Shown: in pieces, positions 1 through 9,222 of the stretch
How the letters are laid out: each line of letters starts with the position of its first letter
Position numbering within the stretch: the first letter of the stretch is position 1
Assembly: GCA_028673005.1 (NCBI GenBank)
Contig: CM054114.1
Location: 11,439,108-11,503,107, forward strand
Length of the DNA: 64,000 nucleotides
DNA from: Tanypteryx hageni
Lineage: Eukaryota > Arthropoda > Insecta > Odonata > Petaluridae
Direction: 5' to 3'
Notes under the pieces: generated by a model
The model's database searches: none
The model's input: only the letters and a program-made list of their open reading frames with translations
What the model was told of the DNA's origin: nothing
Made by a program: the position numbers and the translations under genes

Positions 1-537
1 TTCCCACCCTCCCCAAAAAAATAAAGAAGATCCGAACTCCCTTCCTCCAATCTCCGTTTTATTTTCCTCTGCGACCCCAACTCCGATCCTACATCCTTCC
101 CGTCTCCCTTTTCTTCAGATTTCTCATCCCCCCTTGCGCAGCAGAACCCTTCATTTTTTTTCGTCCTCATACACTCTTATTCTTCCCCCCTCCCCCCAAC
201 TCCTCCTCCTCCTCCCGCACTCCCAAAGAATGACACGCTCTGCGTATCCAGCATAATGGCGACGCAATCCTTAATCAGGTAATTAGTGGAAGGGAGATGG
301 GCGAGTGGGGTGGGAGAAGGTTCACGAGGTCCGGGAGAGAAGTAAGGAAGAGATTGGAAGTGAGTTGGATGAGGGCGAAGGGGACCGTGGCAATGGGATG
401 GGATGGAAGGAGGGGGAGAGAAGAAGAGAGGAGTGAAGGAGAGGGTAGGGAAGGAGAGGGGAGGGGGAGATTGACAGCGACAGAAAGAAGCCAAGATGAA
501 GACGCGGAAAAGATGCAACGCCGTTTGTTTCGTTGGA
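1..537. other. Low-complexity flank: pyrimidine-rich then purine-rich
   Basis: The first 230 bases of the + strand are C+T rich. From about 297 to 480 the strand switches to G+A rich (GGAGAGGG-like runs). The two overlapping open frames here, one on each strand, consist of Pro/Ser or Gly/Arg/Glu strings dictated by this composition, so I do not call a gene. The stretch ends at the TTAA that borders the piggyBac remnant. Confidence 0.7.
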
Positions 538-541
538 TTAA

Positions 542-1135
542 CCCTAGAATGGTAACGTGAGTCGCTCTGACTCACACATTACCGAAAGATGAGTTTAACG
601 CTGTTCGTATTTAAACACGCCCCCCTCTCATAGCAGTGCTTTCTCTAGTTAGTTGTCTATGTGCTTTCAAAGGAGCAATACGTTATGTTTCTCCGGTCAC
701 TGTTACCGGCTACAATTTATGCAAGAGTTGCACAAAGGGCTGACGTGCCAATGGCAAAAAACCAGACACAATTTGACAAACCTAAGTAATGATCTGAAAG
801 CCATGATTTGCAAAGCCTTAGAAAAGGAAAATAAGGTTCTTGAAGCACATCAAGCGACAGAGCGACAAACATTAAGAAAGTACTGTCATTTGTGCCATTA
901 TGCCAAGAGAAGGAAAATCTCTGCATACTTTGCAAGAAGCCTATCCGTGGCGATCACCAAAAACAATTGTGTCCTTATTGTTAATTTACACATTTCTAAC
1001 ATTTACTACATTTTTACGTTAACAAAAATCATTTTAAAATAGTATTTAATTATATTTCCATATTCCAAGTTTAAGTGAGTCAAACTGACGCAGTGTTACC
1101 AATAAGCCCCTAAAAATAGCGTTATCATTCTAGAG
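542..1135 (+). mobile_element. piggyBac-family element, internally deleted
   Basis: The element is flanked by TTAA at 538-541 and 1136-1139, the target-site duplication specific to the piggyBac superfamily. The left end reads CCCTAGAATGGTAACG. The reverse complement of the right end reads CTCTAGAATGATAACG, differing at 2 of 16 positions. Just inside the left end is a palindrome, GTGAGTC-N5-GACTCAC (557-575). A related GTGAGTC...TGAC motif lies near the right end (1075-1089), in the position of the subterminal repeats these elements use. At 594 bp it is far shorter than an autonomous copy (roughly 2.5 kb is usual). Inside is only the C-terminal part of the transposase, so the 5' portion has been lost. 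Orientation follows the transposase remnant. Confidence 0.88.
653..984 (+). pseudogene. piggyBac transposase C-terminal fragment (frameshifted)
   Basis: This is the end of a DD(E/D)-type piggyBac transposase, an enzyme that cuts and pastes DNA at TTAA. The catalytic core is missing. What remains is the helical stretch before the C-terminal cysteine-rich domain (FMQELHKGL..., about residues 22-60) and then the domain itself. The domain begins in one frame as YCHLCHYAKRRK and, after a one-base slip near 917-922, continues in another frame as LCILCKKPIRGDHQKQLCPY followed by C and a stop at 982-984. The CxxC, CxxCKKP, DH and CxxC spacing is that of the piggyBac terminal zinc-binding domain. One usual Cys (after KKPI) reads Arg. 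No ATG precedes the fragment in frame, and the element ends lie just outside it. The uncorrected frame runs on to 1042 without meaning. Confidence 0.82.
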
Positions 1136-1139
1136 TTAA

Positions 1140-2750
1140 TATGCACAGATATCTGTGACTGTGTTTATACTAAATGCGTATAAAAGTAAACATTAACATT
1201 GATGTTCATGATGTTTCCTCTCATAATTTAAACCCTTAATTGTATTTTTATAAAAAGGAAATGACTGATGTTACTATTGTTAAAGTAATGTTTATCAAAA
1301 TTATTCATAATATTTCAAATAAAATTGATCTATGTATACCTAAAGGAGATTCTAGGATGCATGTTATCATTATTAATTCATATTGTTTTGCATCATTTAT
1401 TGTTTTACGTTATTCCAATGGAGAGTATTTGTTATGTTCTTATCTCTCAAAAGTGATTAAGGTTGTTTGCATTAGGTCGTAAACTGCCTTCCCTTCTTAT
1501 GTGCAAGTTTCATTTAAAAGGAACATTTTTACTAGGGTATGCGTGGATTTTTATTAACTATGTCGTCGTCTTAAGATCACTTTTACTTCAACTTCCGAAC
1601 TTCACCTTTCGTCTCTGGACCATTTTGAGTTTAAATTTACGTCAAACGGCACCTCTTCTCTCTATCTCTCCCCCACCCCCTCCTCCCATCTCCTCCTCCT
1701 TTCATTTTGTCCTCTGGGGATCTCGTGATGGAGCCTCGCCTGTGCGCAGCCACTGCCCCGGTCACGCCCTCCTCCGTCTGAAACGCAGGCATGCAAACGG
1801 CCCTCTCCTCATTCTCAAACCCGTCGCTCGCAGAAGAAGAAAAAATGGCAAATCCACTCCCAAATGGATTTGCTTAGGAAAAGGAGAAAAATTCAAACGA
1901 ATGAGACATGCCGTGTGACCTCCTTTTCATGGAATTGCCAGAGGGTGGCGCCTCGGTCGGTGCGCCGGAAGCGAAACGCGAGGAGTTTGGTCGAGAAATA
2001 GGTTGAAAGAATGTTCAGAGAAAGGGTCCTGCAGTGAGCGCTACGACTCTAGGATGGACGGCGGGGAATTCCTAACGCTTCTCCATGCGCTAAATTTGCT
2101 CGCTTAAGTTGGATATAGAAAGGTTTATCTTGTCAAATTGTTTTCCATCTCCAGGGCTGAGAAAGAAATCCATGAAACCAAATTTTGAATACGTTTTCTT
2201 GATCATAATCTGAGTACGCCAATTACATGTATAGTACATAAATTTGTATTTTGATACGCTAGCCATGTTTATTCCCCATTACACATTCAGCAAAAATAAA
2301 TTTTGATTTTCCCTTAAATATATTCTTTTATAAGTGTATGACGGACATTAAACCCATTCGAATATAATAGCAACAAAAGAATCTCGATAAATAAGTTTTT
2401 TTCTGGAATGCATTTTTATAGTTAACCATACGATTTAAATGGTGCAAATGAAAAAATAGTAAGGTAGTCTCGGAAGATATTTACTTTTTAACTGCGTTCC
2501 TGAGCAATGACTGAGCAAACAAATTGTCATCCGCTCATTTGATCATTTATCCTATTTCCGAGAGATTCAAACGCGAATCTTTTGTGTAATTAGCTACGAC
2601 ATGGCAAAGTACGGGATGAGCTGTCTCGACATGTTTCCTCGGATGAGATTTAAAAAAAGAGCTTGATTTTTCTCCCTCGGCTTACTAAAAATAAAAGCCC
2701 TCGCGAGAAAAAAATAAACTCGCTGAAAAGGAATATATCTTTTCCTGAAA
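1140..2750. other. Unassigned DNA, mixed composition
   Basis: AT-rich to about 1480, then mixed, with a short CT-rich patch at 1655-1700. An open frame at 1463-1918 spans this patch but has no recognisable domain or codon signature. From 2130 to 2750 the sequence is AT-rich and apparently unique. I see no RNA gene, splice pair or repeat end. Confidence 0.5.
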
Positions 2751-2751
2751 A

Positions 2752-2752
<1 letters not shown>

Positions 2753-2829
<77 letters not shown>

Positions 2830-2935
2830 CTCTCTCTCACTCTCTCTCTCCCTCCTATCTTTTCCATTCCCCATCCCTCATTCTCTCTCTCCACTCTCCC
2901 TCCCTCCCTCTCCACTTCCATTGCAACTCCTCTCG
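2753..2935. repeat. (TC)n / (CA)n compound microsatellite
   Basis: About 28 TC units run to 2812, followed by a short CA run (2812-2824) and two further TC runs, then a degenerate CCCTCC tail to about 2935. The opposite strand gives Arg-Glu repeats and this strand gives Leu-Ser repeats, so the several overlapping open frames are artefacts. Confidence 0.97.
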
Positions 2936-3589
2936 ACTCGGGTCACCGAGATTTGTGCCAAGTCAAGGCATTTTTCTCTCGCGAGTCCGTCTTCTATTTA
3001 GTATCATCAATTTTTTCGGCGGCCGAGAAAAGACACATATATCCGACTGCTTGCATGCCTTGGCAGAAGAGGCGGTGTATTGAGGGAGGCAGCCGCGGAA
3101 TGGATGGCAGCGGAGATGCGAGCATGAGGAGGGGTTATTTTGTGAATGCGAGGAAGCAAGGGTTTTTTTTTTAAGGTGTGCATGAAAAGCCACGGGGGAT
3201 GGTGGACGGCTGAGGGAGGGAGGCGGAGTGAGGCGGAGGAAGAGGCGGGGAGGGGAGGAGGAAAGTAGAAGACGGGGAAAGGGAGTTCCATCGGATGAGA
3301 ATGTGAAAAGAGACTTGCTCTGGCAAGTGGAAGATGTCAATGCAAAAAGGAGAAAGGTTAGTCGGTTTGGTGGAAGAAAAAATAAATGAAAAGCGAAAAC
3401 TGGAGAGTGTGACACATCCACGTAACGGGAAAAAATAATAAAAGACGAGCGACGTACGGGCGTATTCAAGATCCGGGGGAGATATACATATACACACACA
3501 CACAGACCGGAGGAACGAGGAGAGCGAGGTCTTATTACCCTTTTCCATTTGCACAAAAGTTTGTTTTTATGCATCGGCGATAGTCATTT
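2936..3589. other. GA-leaning unassigned DNA
   Basis: Mixed sequence with a G+A-rich run (3180-3300) and a short CA run near 3494. The longest minus-strand frame (2963-3574, 203 codons) is Pro/Ser/Leu-rich because it reads the complement of the purine run. Two other minus-strand frames are also open there, which argues against coding. Confidence 0.55.
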
Positions 3590-5130
3590 TTTCTCGTGTT
3601 TCTCCCACCATCCACCAACGACCAACGTCGCTGTCGTCGTTTCCTTTTCAAAAATCTGCGCTCTTTTTTCTCTCTTTCTCTCTCTCCCTTACCACTCCCT
3701 ATCTCCTTCCCTTCTGTTATTATTTTTATTTTTCCTTTCCTCGATCCGGGGCCCGTATAAAGGAGAAGGTTTTTGGATATGCAGAATCCTTTTCCGACAC
3801 TTCTCTTGGTTCGTGTCTCTCCTCCGGTTCTTTCTCTCTCTCGTCCTTTTCATGGCAATTAATTGGTTTTCCGTTTCGCGAAGAGAATTGGCAGCCGTTG
3901 TATTTTATACCTTCTCCTCGCTCGTTTCCACATTTGTTCCGAATTTTTTTCTGTCGTTGAACCATTCACTTCTGTTTACATGTCTCCATTTGCACGCTGT
4001 TCCTCCTGTCCTCTCTTTTTCCCCCTTTCCAACCTCTTACCTTACCACGACTGATTGTCTCTTTGCTTATCATCTCATTCATATCCTTATCGCTCCCCAT
4101 TTTTTCCTCGCCCATTTCCTCCTATCATTACGTCTTCAACTTCCGCAATAGTATCTTCCCTTTTTCTTTATCTTCCGTATTCATCTTACTTCTTTCGTCA
4201 CTTTTCCTCTTTGTATTTTCTCTTACATTCCTTTGTCATTCGCTATATTCCTCTTTTTGCTTTGTCTTATGTCTATTTCTAGAAACGATGTTTCTATCAT
4301 TCTTCAATTAAGTCTTCATTTCATATCACTCGCGCCTTTTTTCTTTCCACTTTGTTTTTTCGTCACTCTCTTCTCATCTTCCTCTTCTGCTCCTTGTCTT
4401 CATCTCCTCTCACTATTCCCTTCCTCCGCCGCTAATAGTTCATACCGTTCTCGACTTTCCCGTTAATTCCCCCTCCTCTCTCCCTCCCCTTTCCTTTTCC
4501 AATTCTCAACGCTTGACAAGTTTTTGAACAAGTACAAAAGATTCTCTGGAGTCTCCGGCAGCAGTTTGATCCGCGGAGGAACTCCTGAGATTTTGGGGCG
4601 GGGGAGTGAGGGTGCAGGAGAAGGGGCGAAGTGAGGGTGCAGGAGGTGGGGGATATATGGAGTTGGAGGGGGGAGGGAGGGGGTGAGCTATAGGAAATTC
4701 GTGCGCGGGTGGCGTTCAAGTCCATGCATTCGATCGGAAGAGAGTTGGAGTGGTGTTTCCTCTTATTCCTTACTCTCGTATCTTCCCCCCTCCCCACCCT
4801 CCACCCTTCCAATCGTCTCATTCCTGTGCTTTTTCATCCCCCGAAGGCGCACTACCCATTCTCCTCCTCCTTCCCTCCCTCCTCTCTCTCTCTCCCCCGA
4901 AACCATCCGGTTCACCTTCCCTAAGGATGACAGTCATTGGAATCTTTCGAGATCGTCTGGGTGATGATTACTTTTTTCCTACCTCCGCCCACTGTTCAGA
5001 AAAAAAACTATCCTGGGCCTCACCCTCTCCCTCTCTCTTTCTCTTCAATTTCTCTCTCCCTCCCCCTCCCCGCTACCTCTTTCTCCACTTCACCACTCTC
5101 TTCTTTCGCCTGCTGACGCGATCTCTGACT
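3590..5130. repeat. Pyrimidine-rich block on the + strand, with a G-rich insert
   Basis: About 1.5 kb with a strong C+T bias on the + strand, made of irregular TCTTCC/CTCCCT words rather than one clean unit. Between 4595 and 4690 the strand switches to G-rich and holds two copies of AGTGAGGGTGCAGGAG, 25 bp apart (4605 and 4630). Many Leu/Ser/Phe/Pro open frames overlap here in all three frames, as expected from composition. No motif supports a protein. Confidence 0.8.
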
Positions 5131-6660
5131 TTTTAGCGAGGGATCGAAGATCGAGCGTCAATTTACGCCTCGAGCTTCCCCGAAGAAAGACTATAGGCAT
5201 TCTTTTTTGCGAGGAGCAGACGGTTTTTTTCGCGAAATTCTGTTAATTCGTTTCTTTGAGTTGTCGTTTTGTATTACCCCAAGGAGGTATTTCGGAGTAC
5301 GGTATTATCCGCCGGCTGTAATTGGATGCACGTATCTTTCTTTTTTGGGTTTTTTCTAACGCGAAACTGTCGGCGTTTGTTTCCTCCTGAAATATCGTTC
5401 TGAGAAAAATTCAATTTGCTATCGCAGAAGTACTTCTGCAGAGATAAGCCTATAGTTTGTTTTAAAAAACGGACATTAATGCGCGTGTAATCTGTGATTT
5501 TATTTTGTCACTTTCAGTACTTGTTTCAAGAATAAGTTTACATTAGATCGGTATAGGATTAGGTAAGCCGAATTTTTCTCCATACACACAATTCTCTTCG
5601 CTATCATCATTTGGCTCTAAATTTGAAATAACGAAGGATTACAATTAAAACAATCCGATAGATTTAGTTGCAAGAAAATTTTGTAAACCAGATAAGTACA
5701 TCAATTTTAAGAATCAACTATCGATTGAGCCTTCCCGCGTATGGGCGACTTGAGTGGTTCGACAATAAGGAACCTATTGTTTTATACAATTGCAAAATAG
5801 AAGCTGAAGATTTATTATATTATTTCACAACTATATGGTTATAGGAGCATCATAGATCACGTATCATGATTGTTTTGGTCGATGGCAGAGAAAATATTAT
5901 TATTATTAACAAAAAATACAGGAATTTTGATTATTATTGATTTCTGTTGTAAAAGCGGACTTGCGAGCTTCATATGAATTTTTCCAACCTAAATCTTTGT
6001 GGATCGTTGGTGAATTTGATTTATATATGACTTATTAGAAAATGTTATGCTATTCACATATATTAATGGGTAGTTTAAATACGACAACATTCAGTAAAGT
6101 CATGATTGAGCGTAAGAGCGTCTTCAGTCGGACACGGATATCGCAAGCGTCACATTGCGCATAGAGAGAGTACTTCGTAACAATACAGCGGCAGTCCCCA
6201 GATATCTCTTCCCAAGTACACCAAACTAATTTGCTCCCTTCTTTCCGCCTTCCTTTCGCGTTTATTTCGGACGAGAGAAAAAGATAAAAGGAAAAACCAT
6301 TTTCTTCATCTCCGCCACTTGCCACTCGCCGGCTAATCTCCATCCTGGAGCTTATGTCAATTAGTGCGTCTTGCCGGAGATAGCGCCTTGTTTTTCGTTT
6401 TATCTCGCGTGCCGATTCTTTTTTCGTCCTCCGACGCAGCATGCACGCGCCCTCCCCCGTCTCATCCTTCCCGAAGTGATTTTTTTTCACCAAGGCCTTC
6501 CTCTTTCTGATTGTCGACTTATCTGCGGACGGCGCCGTGTCCTAATACCGCTTCCTGTCTCGAGAGCCCTCTCATCGCATTCACATCACGCTTAAATTGC
6601 GTTCCCATCTTGCAACTCATAACTCGATTAGCTGTTTCTCAGGACACTTATTAATTTGCC
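5131..6660. other. Unassigned DNA with one weak exon candidate
   Basis: Mixed to AT-rich, apparently unique sequence. A possible small exon at 5518-5562 is listed separately. A minus-strand frame at 6050-6493 (147 codons) has no family signature. From 5720 to 6060 the DNA is AT-rich and featureless. Confidence 0.45.
5518..5562 (+). other. Candidate 45-nt exon (weak)
   Basis: A pyrimidine-containing acceptor (TTTTGTCACTTTCAG) ends at 5517 and a good donor (GTAAGCC) begins at 5563. The 45 bases between are open in only one frame, which reads TCFKNKFTLDRYRI with a split codon at each end; the other two frames contain stops. The length is a multiple of three. No protein family is recognised, and such pairings also occur by chance in 64 kb. 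Confidence 0.2.
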
Positions 6661-6668
6661 CTATAGAG

Positions 6669-6883
6669 CAGCGTTTCTCAACCGCTGCTCCGCGTACCGT
6701 TGAAGGTCCGCGGTCCAATATAGGCCGTCCGTGATGGTACATTTTTCTCATAAAAGTTTTTTGATAGGTGATTTAAAATTGATTTTACCGGTCCTTGATG
6801 GATTATTCAGATAATACACCGGTCAGCGGTTAAATTTCTGTTATTACACCGGTCCGCGATGAACATTCGGTTGATAACCGCCG
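6669..6883. mobile_element. hAT-type MITE, 215 bp
   Basis: It is flanked by a perfect 8-bp duplication, CTATAGAG (6661-6668 and 6884-6891), which also fits the hAT target preference nTnnnnAn. The left end is CAGCGTTTCTCAACC and the right end reverse-complements to CGGCGGTTATCAACC (12 of 15 identical). The interior contains repeated ACCGGTCCGCGATG-like motifs and no coding capacity. The CAGnGnTTCTCAACC type of end is known from hAT elements in many animals. Confidence 0.87.
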
Positions 6884-6891
6884 CTATAGAG

Positions 6892-7685
6892 GACAAATAA
6901 AAATTATAAATGATATCCGTTCAATAAGCGATAAAATTTAAAAATCATTTTAGATTAAATTTTAATCTCTTTTTTTAGACTAATTTGATCGGAGCAATAC
7001 CGAATATGGCTTCGCGTGCTCAAATTCATTCGGGGCTTTGATCGCATCCTAAATATTTTTTCAAGGCACCCGTCGCTTTCATTCAAACGGCTTGGTCTAG
7101 TGCCGGAGGAAAGGATAAAAACAACATCCCTCTTGCTGTTCTGTGGCTGCGTGAATGAAGATCCACGGCGTAGAACAAAAAAATAATAGGATCCTCGATA
7201 AGTGGAGAAGAGAACGCCGAAATAGATAAACGACCCTTCGGAAGCTGCGAATCTCTTGGCTCTTCCTTCCCTCCTAGCTATATACCAGCTTCCTTTTGTC
7301 CTCCCCTTCCCCCACTCTGCCCTTCCCCAACCTCCCCTCTCCCCCACCCACTCTGCTCTCCTTCCTCTTCCGACGACGACGCGCAACGAATTGAGATAAA
7401 TTCCCTTGGCAACAAAAAAACCATCTCCCACTCTCTCTCTCTCTGGTCGCTATCACGCGGAGGACTCGCGACCGGAAACTTCGCGTGTCGCACAAGGGTG
7501 CAGTCTCCTCTTTTGTTTTTCCTCCTAAGGACTGATACAGCGCTTTTAAATAGCACCCGAGAAAGGAAGAGAGATGCAGCTTTTTTATTTCGCGAATGCG
7601 ATGAGAAGAGCTCGAGAGATATACTATATGGTACCGTTTCCTCTTTTAGGATTTGCGTCCTGTTGCGACGCCGATTCCTTACGAA
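6892..7685. other. Unassigned DNA with CT-rich patch
   Basis: Includes a pyrimidine-rich patch at 7260-7440. The overlapping minus-strand frames (6955-7431, 7274-7495, 7278-7556) all read the complement of that patch in different frames and have no shared domain. Nothing else is seen. Confidence 0.45.
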
Positions 7686-8438
7686 TAGGGTATGGATTTT
7701 TCGGGTTTTAACCGATTTTTACCAGATTTTTACCTTTCGATTGCCTTTTTTAAATTTCGGGTAAAACCCAAAAAACCCGAAATTATTAGTTTTCTTTGAA
7801 CACAATTTTTTAATATTTGGTCACAGAATTTCTATTCTGGCGCACATGAGTGCAGTCCTAGATGTTCGTGATCAGTCTGTTTATTCTCTTTGTAAACAAT
7901 TTATTCGTAAGCTTACTTTGTAACACAATCTTAATCTCCTTGGTTTGCTCGCGCAACTGATAGTAAAGGACGTCGCCTTAGCTAGTCGCTGCTAGATTTT
8001 CGATGGGATAAGGAAAAAAGAGCCCAAGTGTCTGTTAGTTGGAAACACTACGAAAGAAAAATCATTTCACTAATATCTGGTGTGTTTTCAAAAGATGTTG
8101 AACAGGAAGATATTTGTGCAGCCTGCGAGGTGTTCCTCTGCACCTGGAGGCGTTTAACACAAGATATTATACTCTCAAAGTTACTTAAGGTATAATAAAA
8201 AGTTTTGATTGTTGATGAAACTTTTTAATTTTTAAAGATGGTTTTTATTTTGAAATAATTTTATCCGAGTTACAAAAGAATAAAACCCGAAAATTACCCG
8301 AGATTGATTTTTTTTAAAACCTCGAAAAATCTGTAACTTATTTATACCCGATTTTAACCCGAATGAAAAGGAAAATAATAAAACCCGATAATTACCCTCC
8401 GAATGAATTTTTTTTAAACCCGAAAAATCCATACCCTA
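7686..8438. mobile_element. TAGGG-end DNA element, copy 1 (about 753 bp, non-autonomous)
   Basis: The left end reads TAGGGTATGGATTTTTCGGG and the right end is its reverse complement over the same length. The element is bordered by TTACGA (7679-7684) and TTACGA (8440-8445), one base outside each end. If 8-bp duplications are assumed, CTTACGAA and ATTACGAG agree at 6 of 8 positions. Both ends carry many CCCGA/TCGGG words. The right end also contains a second, imperfect copy of its last 60 bases (8280-8338 versus 8379-8437). Ends of this kind and an 8-bp site would suit hAT, but the superfamily is not proven. The copy at 44026-44667 is related. Confidence 0.83.
7986..8195 (+). CDS. Short open frame inside the TAGGG-end element, function unknown
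   Basis: A 69-codon frame with no in-frame ATG runs from the TAG at 7983-7985 to the TAA at 8193-8195. It reads like normal protein: mixed charge, two aromatic stretches (RWDKEKR about 6-12, SWKHYERK about 18-25) and a C-A-A-C pair at residues 44 and 47 with another Cys at 52. I do not recognise the family. It may be a remnant of the transposase of the parent element or a captured host exon. It is absent from the sister copy at 44026-44667. With no start codon and a short length, it could also be chance. Confidence 0.25.
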   Translation, partial: SLLDFRWDKEKRAQVSVSWKHYERKIISLISGVFSKDVEQEDICAACEVFLCTWRRLTQDIILSKLLKV

Positions 8439-8817
8439 ATTACGAGGTGGTTTCCCTCGTTAATCCCATGGACCCCGTCAGTTGGCGCCACACGATCCTA
8501 TTTATGTAAACTGTTCGCTGTTAACCGAGTTAAACGATGCTCGTTTGCTCCCGCACTTCTCTGTTAACTACACGATATCGCGAAACCATACATTTTATCA
8601 CGGCATCTCTGAATTCATTTACAGGCAGAAATTTGTTGCGGAGAAACTATTTGATGCCCATACTTAAGTACAAAACTATTAGTTTTTTTAGTGAACTTGT
8701 ATTTTTTAAATATTATTCATTGTTGAATGTATTTGCAAGCATTGATATCAGTAATCCACGAGGATCACTTGACAGTGAAAATTATGCCCAAACAATTTCA
8801 ATTATAAGTTGGCGCAT
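8439..8817. other. AT-rich spacer
   Basis: Apparently unique AT-rich DNA between the TAGGG-end element and the LINE tail. Two overlapping plus-strand frames (8482-8667, 8537-8872) have no signature. Confidence 0.4.
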
Positions 8818-9222
8818 AATTTATTTATTTATTAATAATTATCCAAAAACAGCCAGACTTGGCTTTTTATAGTGGATATTATAACAAATTATTAACAATA
8901 ACATAATCAACAATAACCATCAGCTAAAAAAACAATGAAAAATTAATAAAATATTAGATGAAATGATGGTGGGAATGGACTGAGGACTACTGGCTAGTTT
9001 TTCATTATTGCGGAGCTGCATGAGGGAAGTGATGAAAACAGGTCGAGGGAGAGATTGAGGGATGATAGGAAGTTGAAGGATTGTGGGATACGGTAAAACA
9101 TGGATCTTTGGGATATGGAAAGGCGGAATTGAGGTTGATAAAGGAGTCTGAAGCTACGAGTAGGGCGGGGAGGTACACGAAGAAAAGAGGAGGTGATGTT
9201 TGATCTGCAGCGGCCGTTCATT
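8818..9222 (-). mobile_element. LINE 3' end (CR1/jockey-like), 5'-truncated
   Basis: On the minus strand, the frame 9221-8994 has the layout of the extreme C-terminus of a LINE reverse-transcriptase ORF: RVPPRPTRSFRLLY, then SMFYRIPQSFN, then LDLFSSLPSCSSAI. This matches the pattern of an Arg/Pro/Thr-Arg stretch, then S-F-R-x-P-x-x-(W/F)-N, then SLxxFK. It is followed by an AT-rich 3' tail containing a small hairpin (AGCCA-AGTC-TGGCT, 8851-8864) and terminating in an (AATA)n-like tract (8814-8838). The body is missing upstream: the Mutator-like element begins at 9223. The clade is inferred from the pattern only. Confidence 0.6.

Noticed and set aside
2963..3574. 203-codon minus-strand open frame
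   Set aside because: Pro/Ser/Leu-rich reading of the complement of a purine-rich run; two other minus frames are open over the same bases.
6050..6493. 147-codon minus-strand frame
   Set aside because: Mixed composition but no recognisable motif, no splice sites at sensible positions and no homology I can name.
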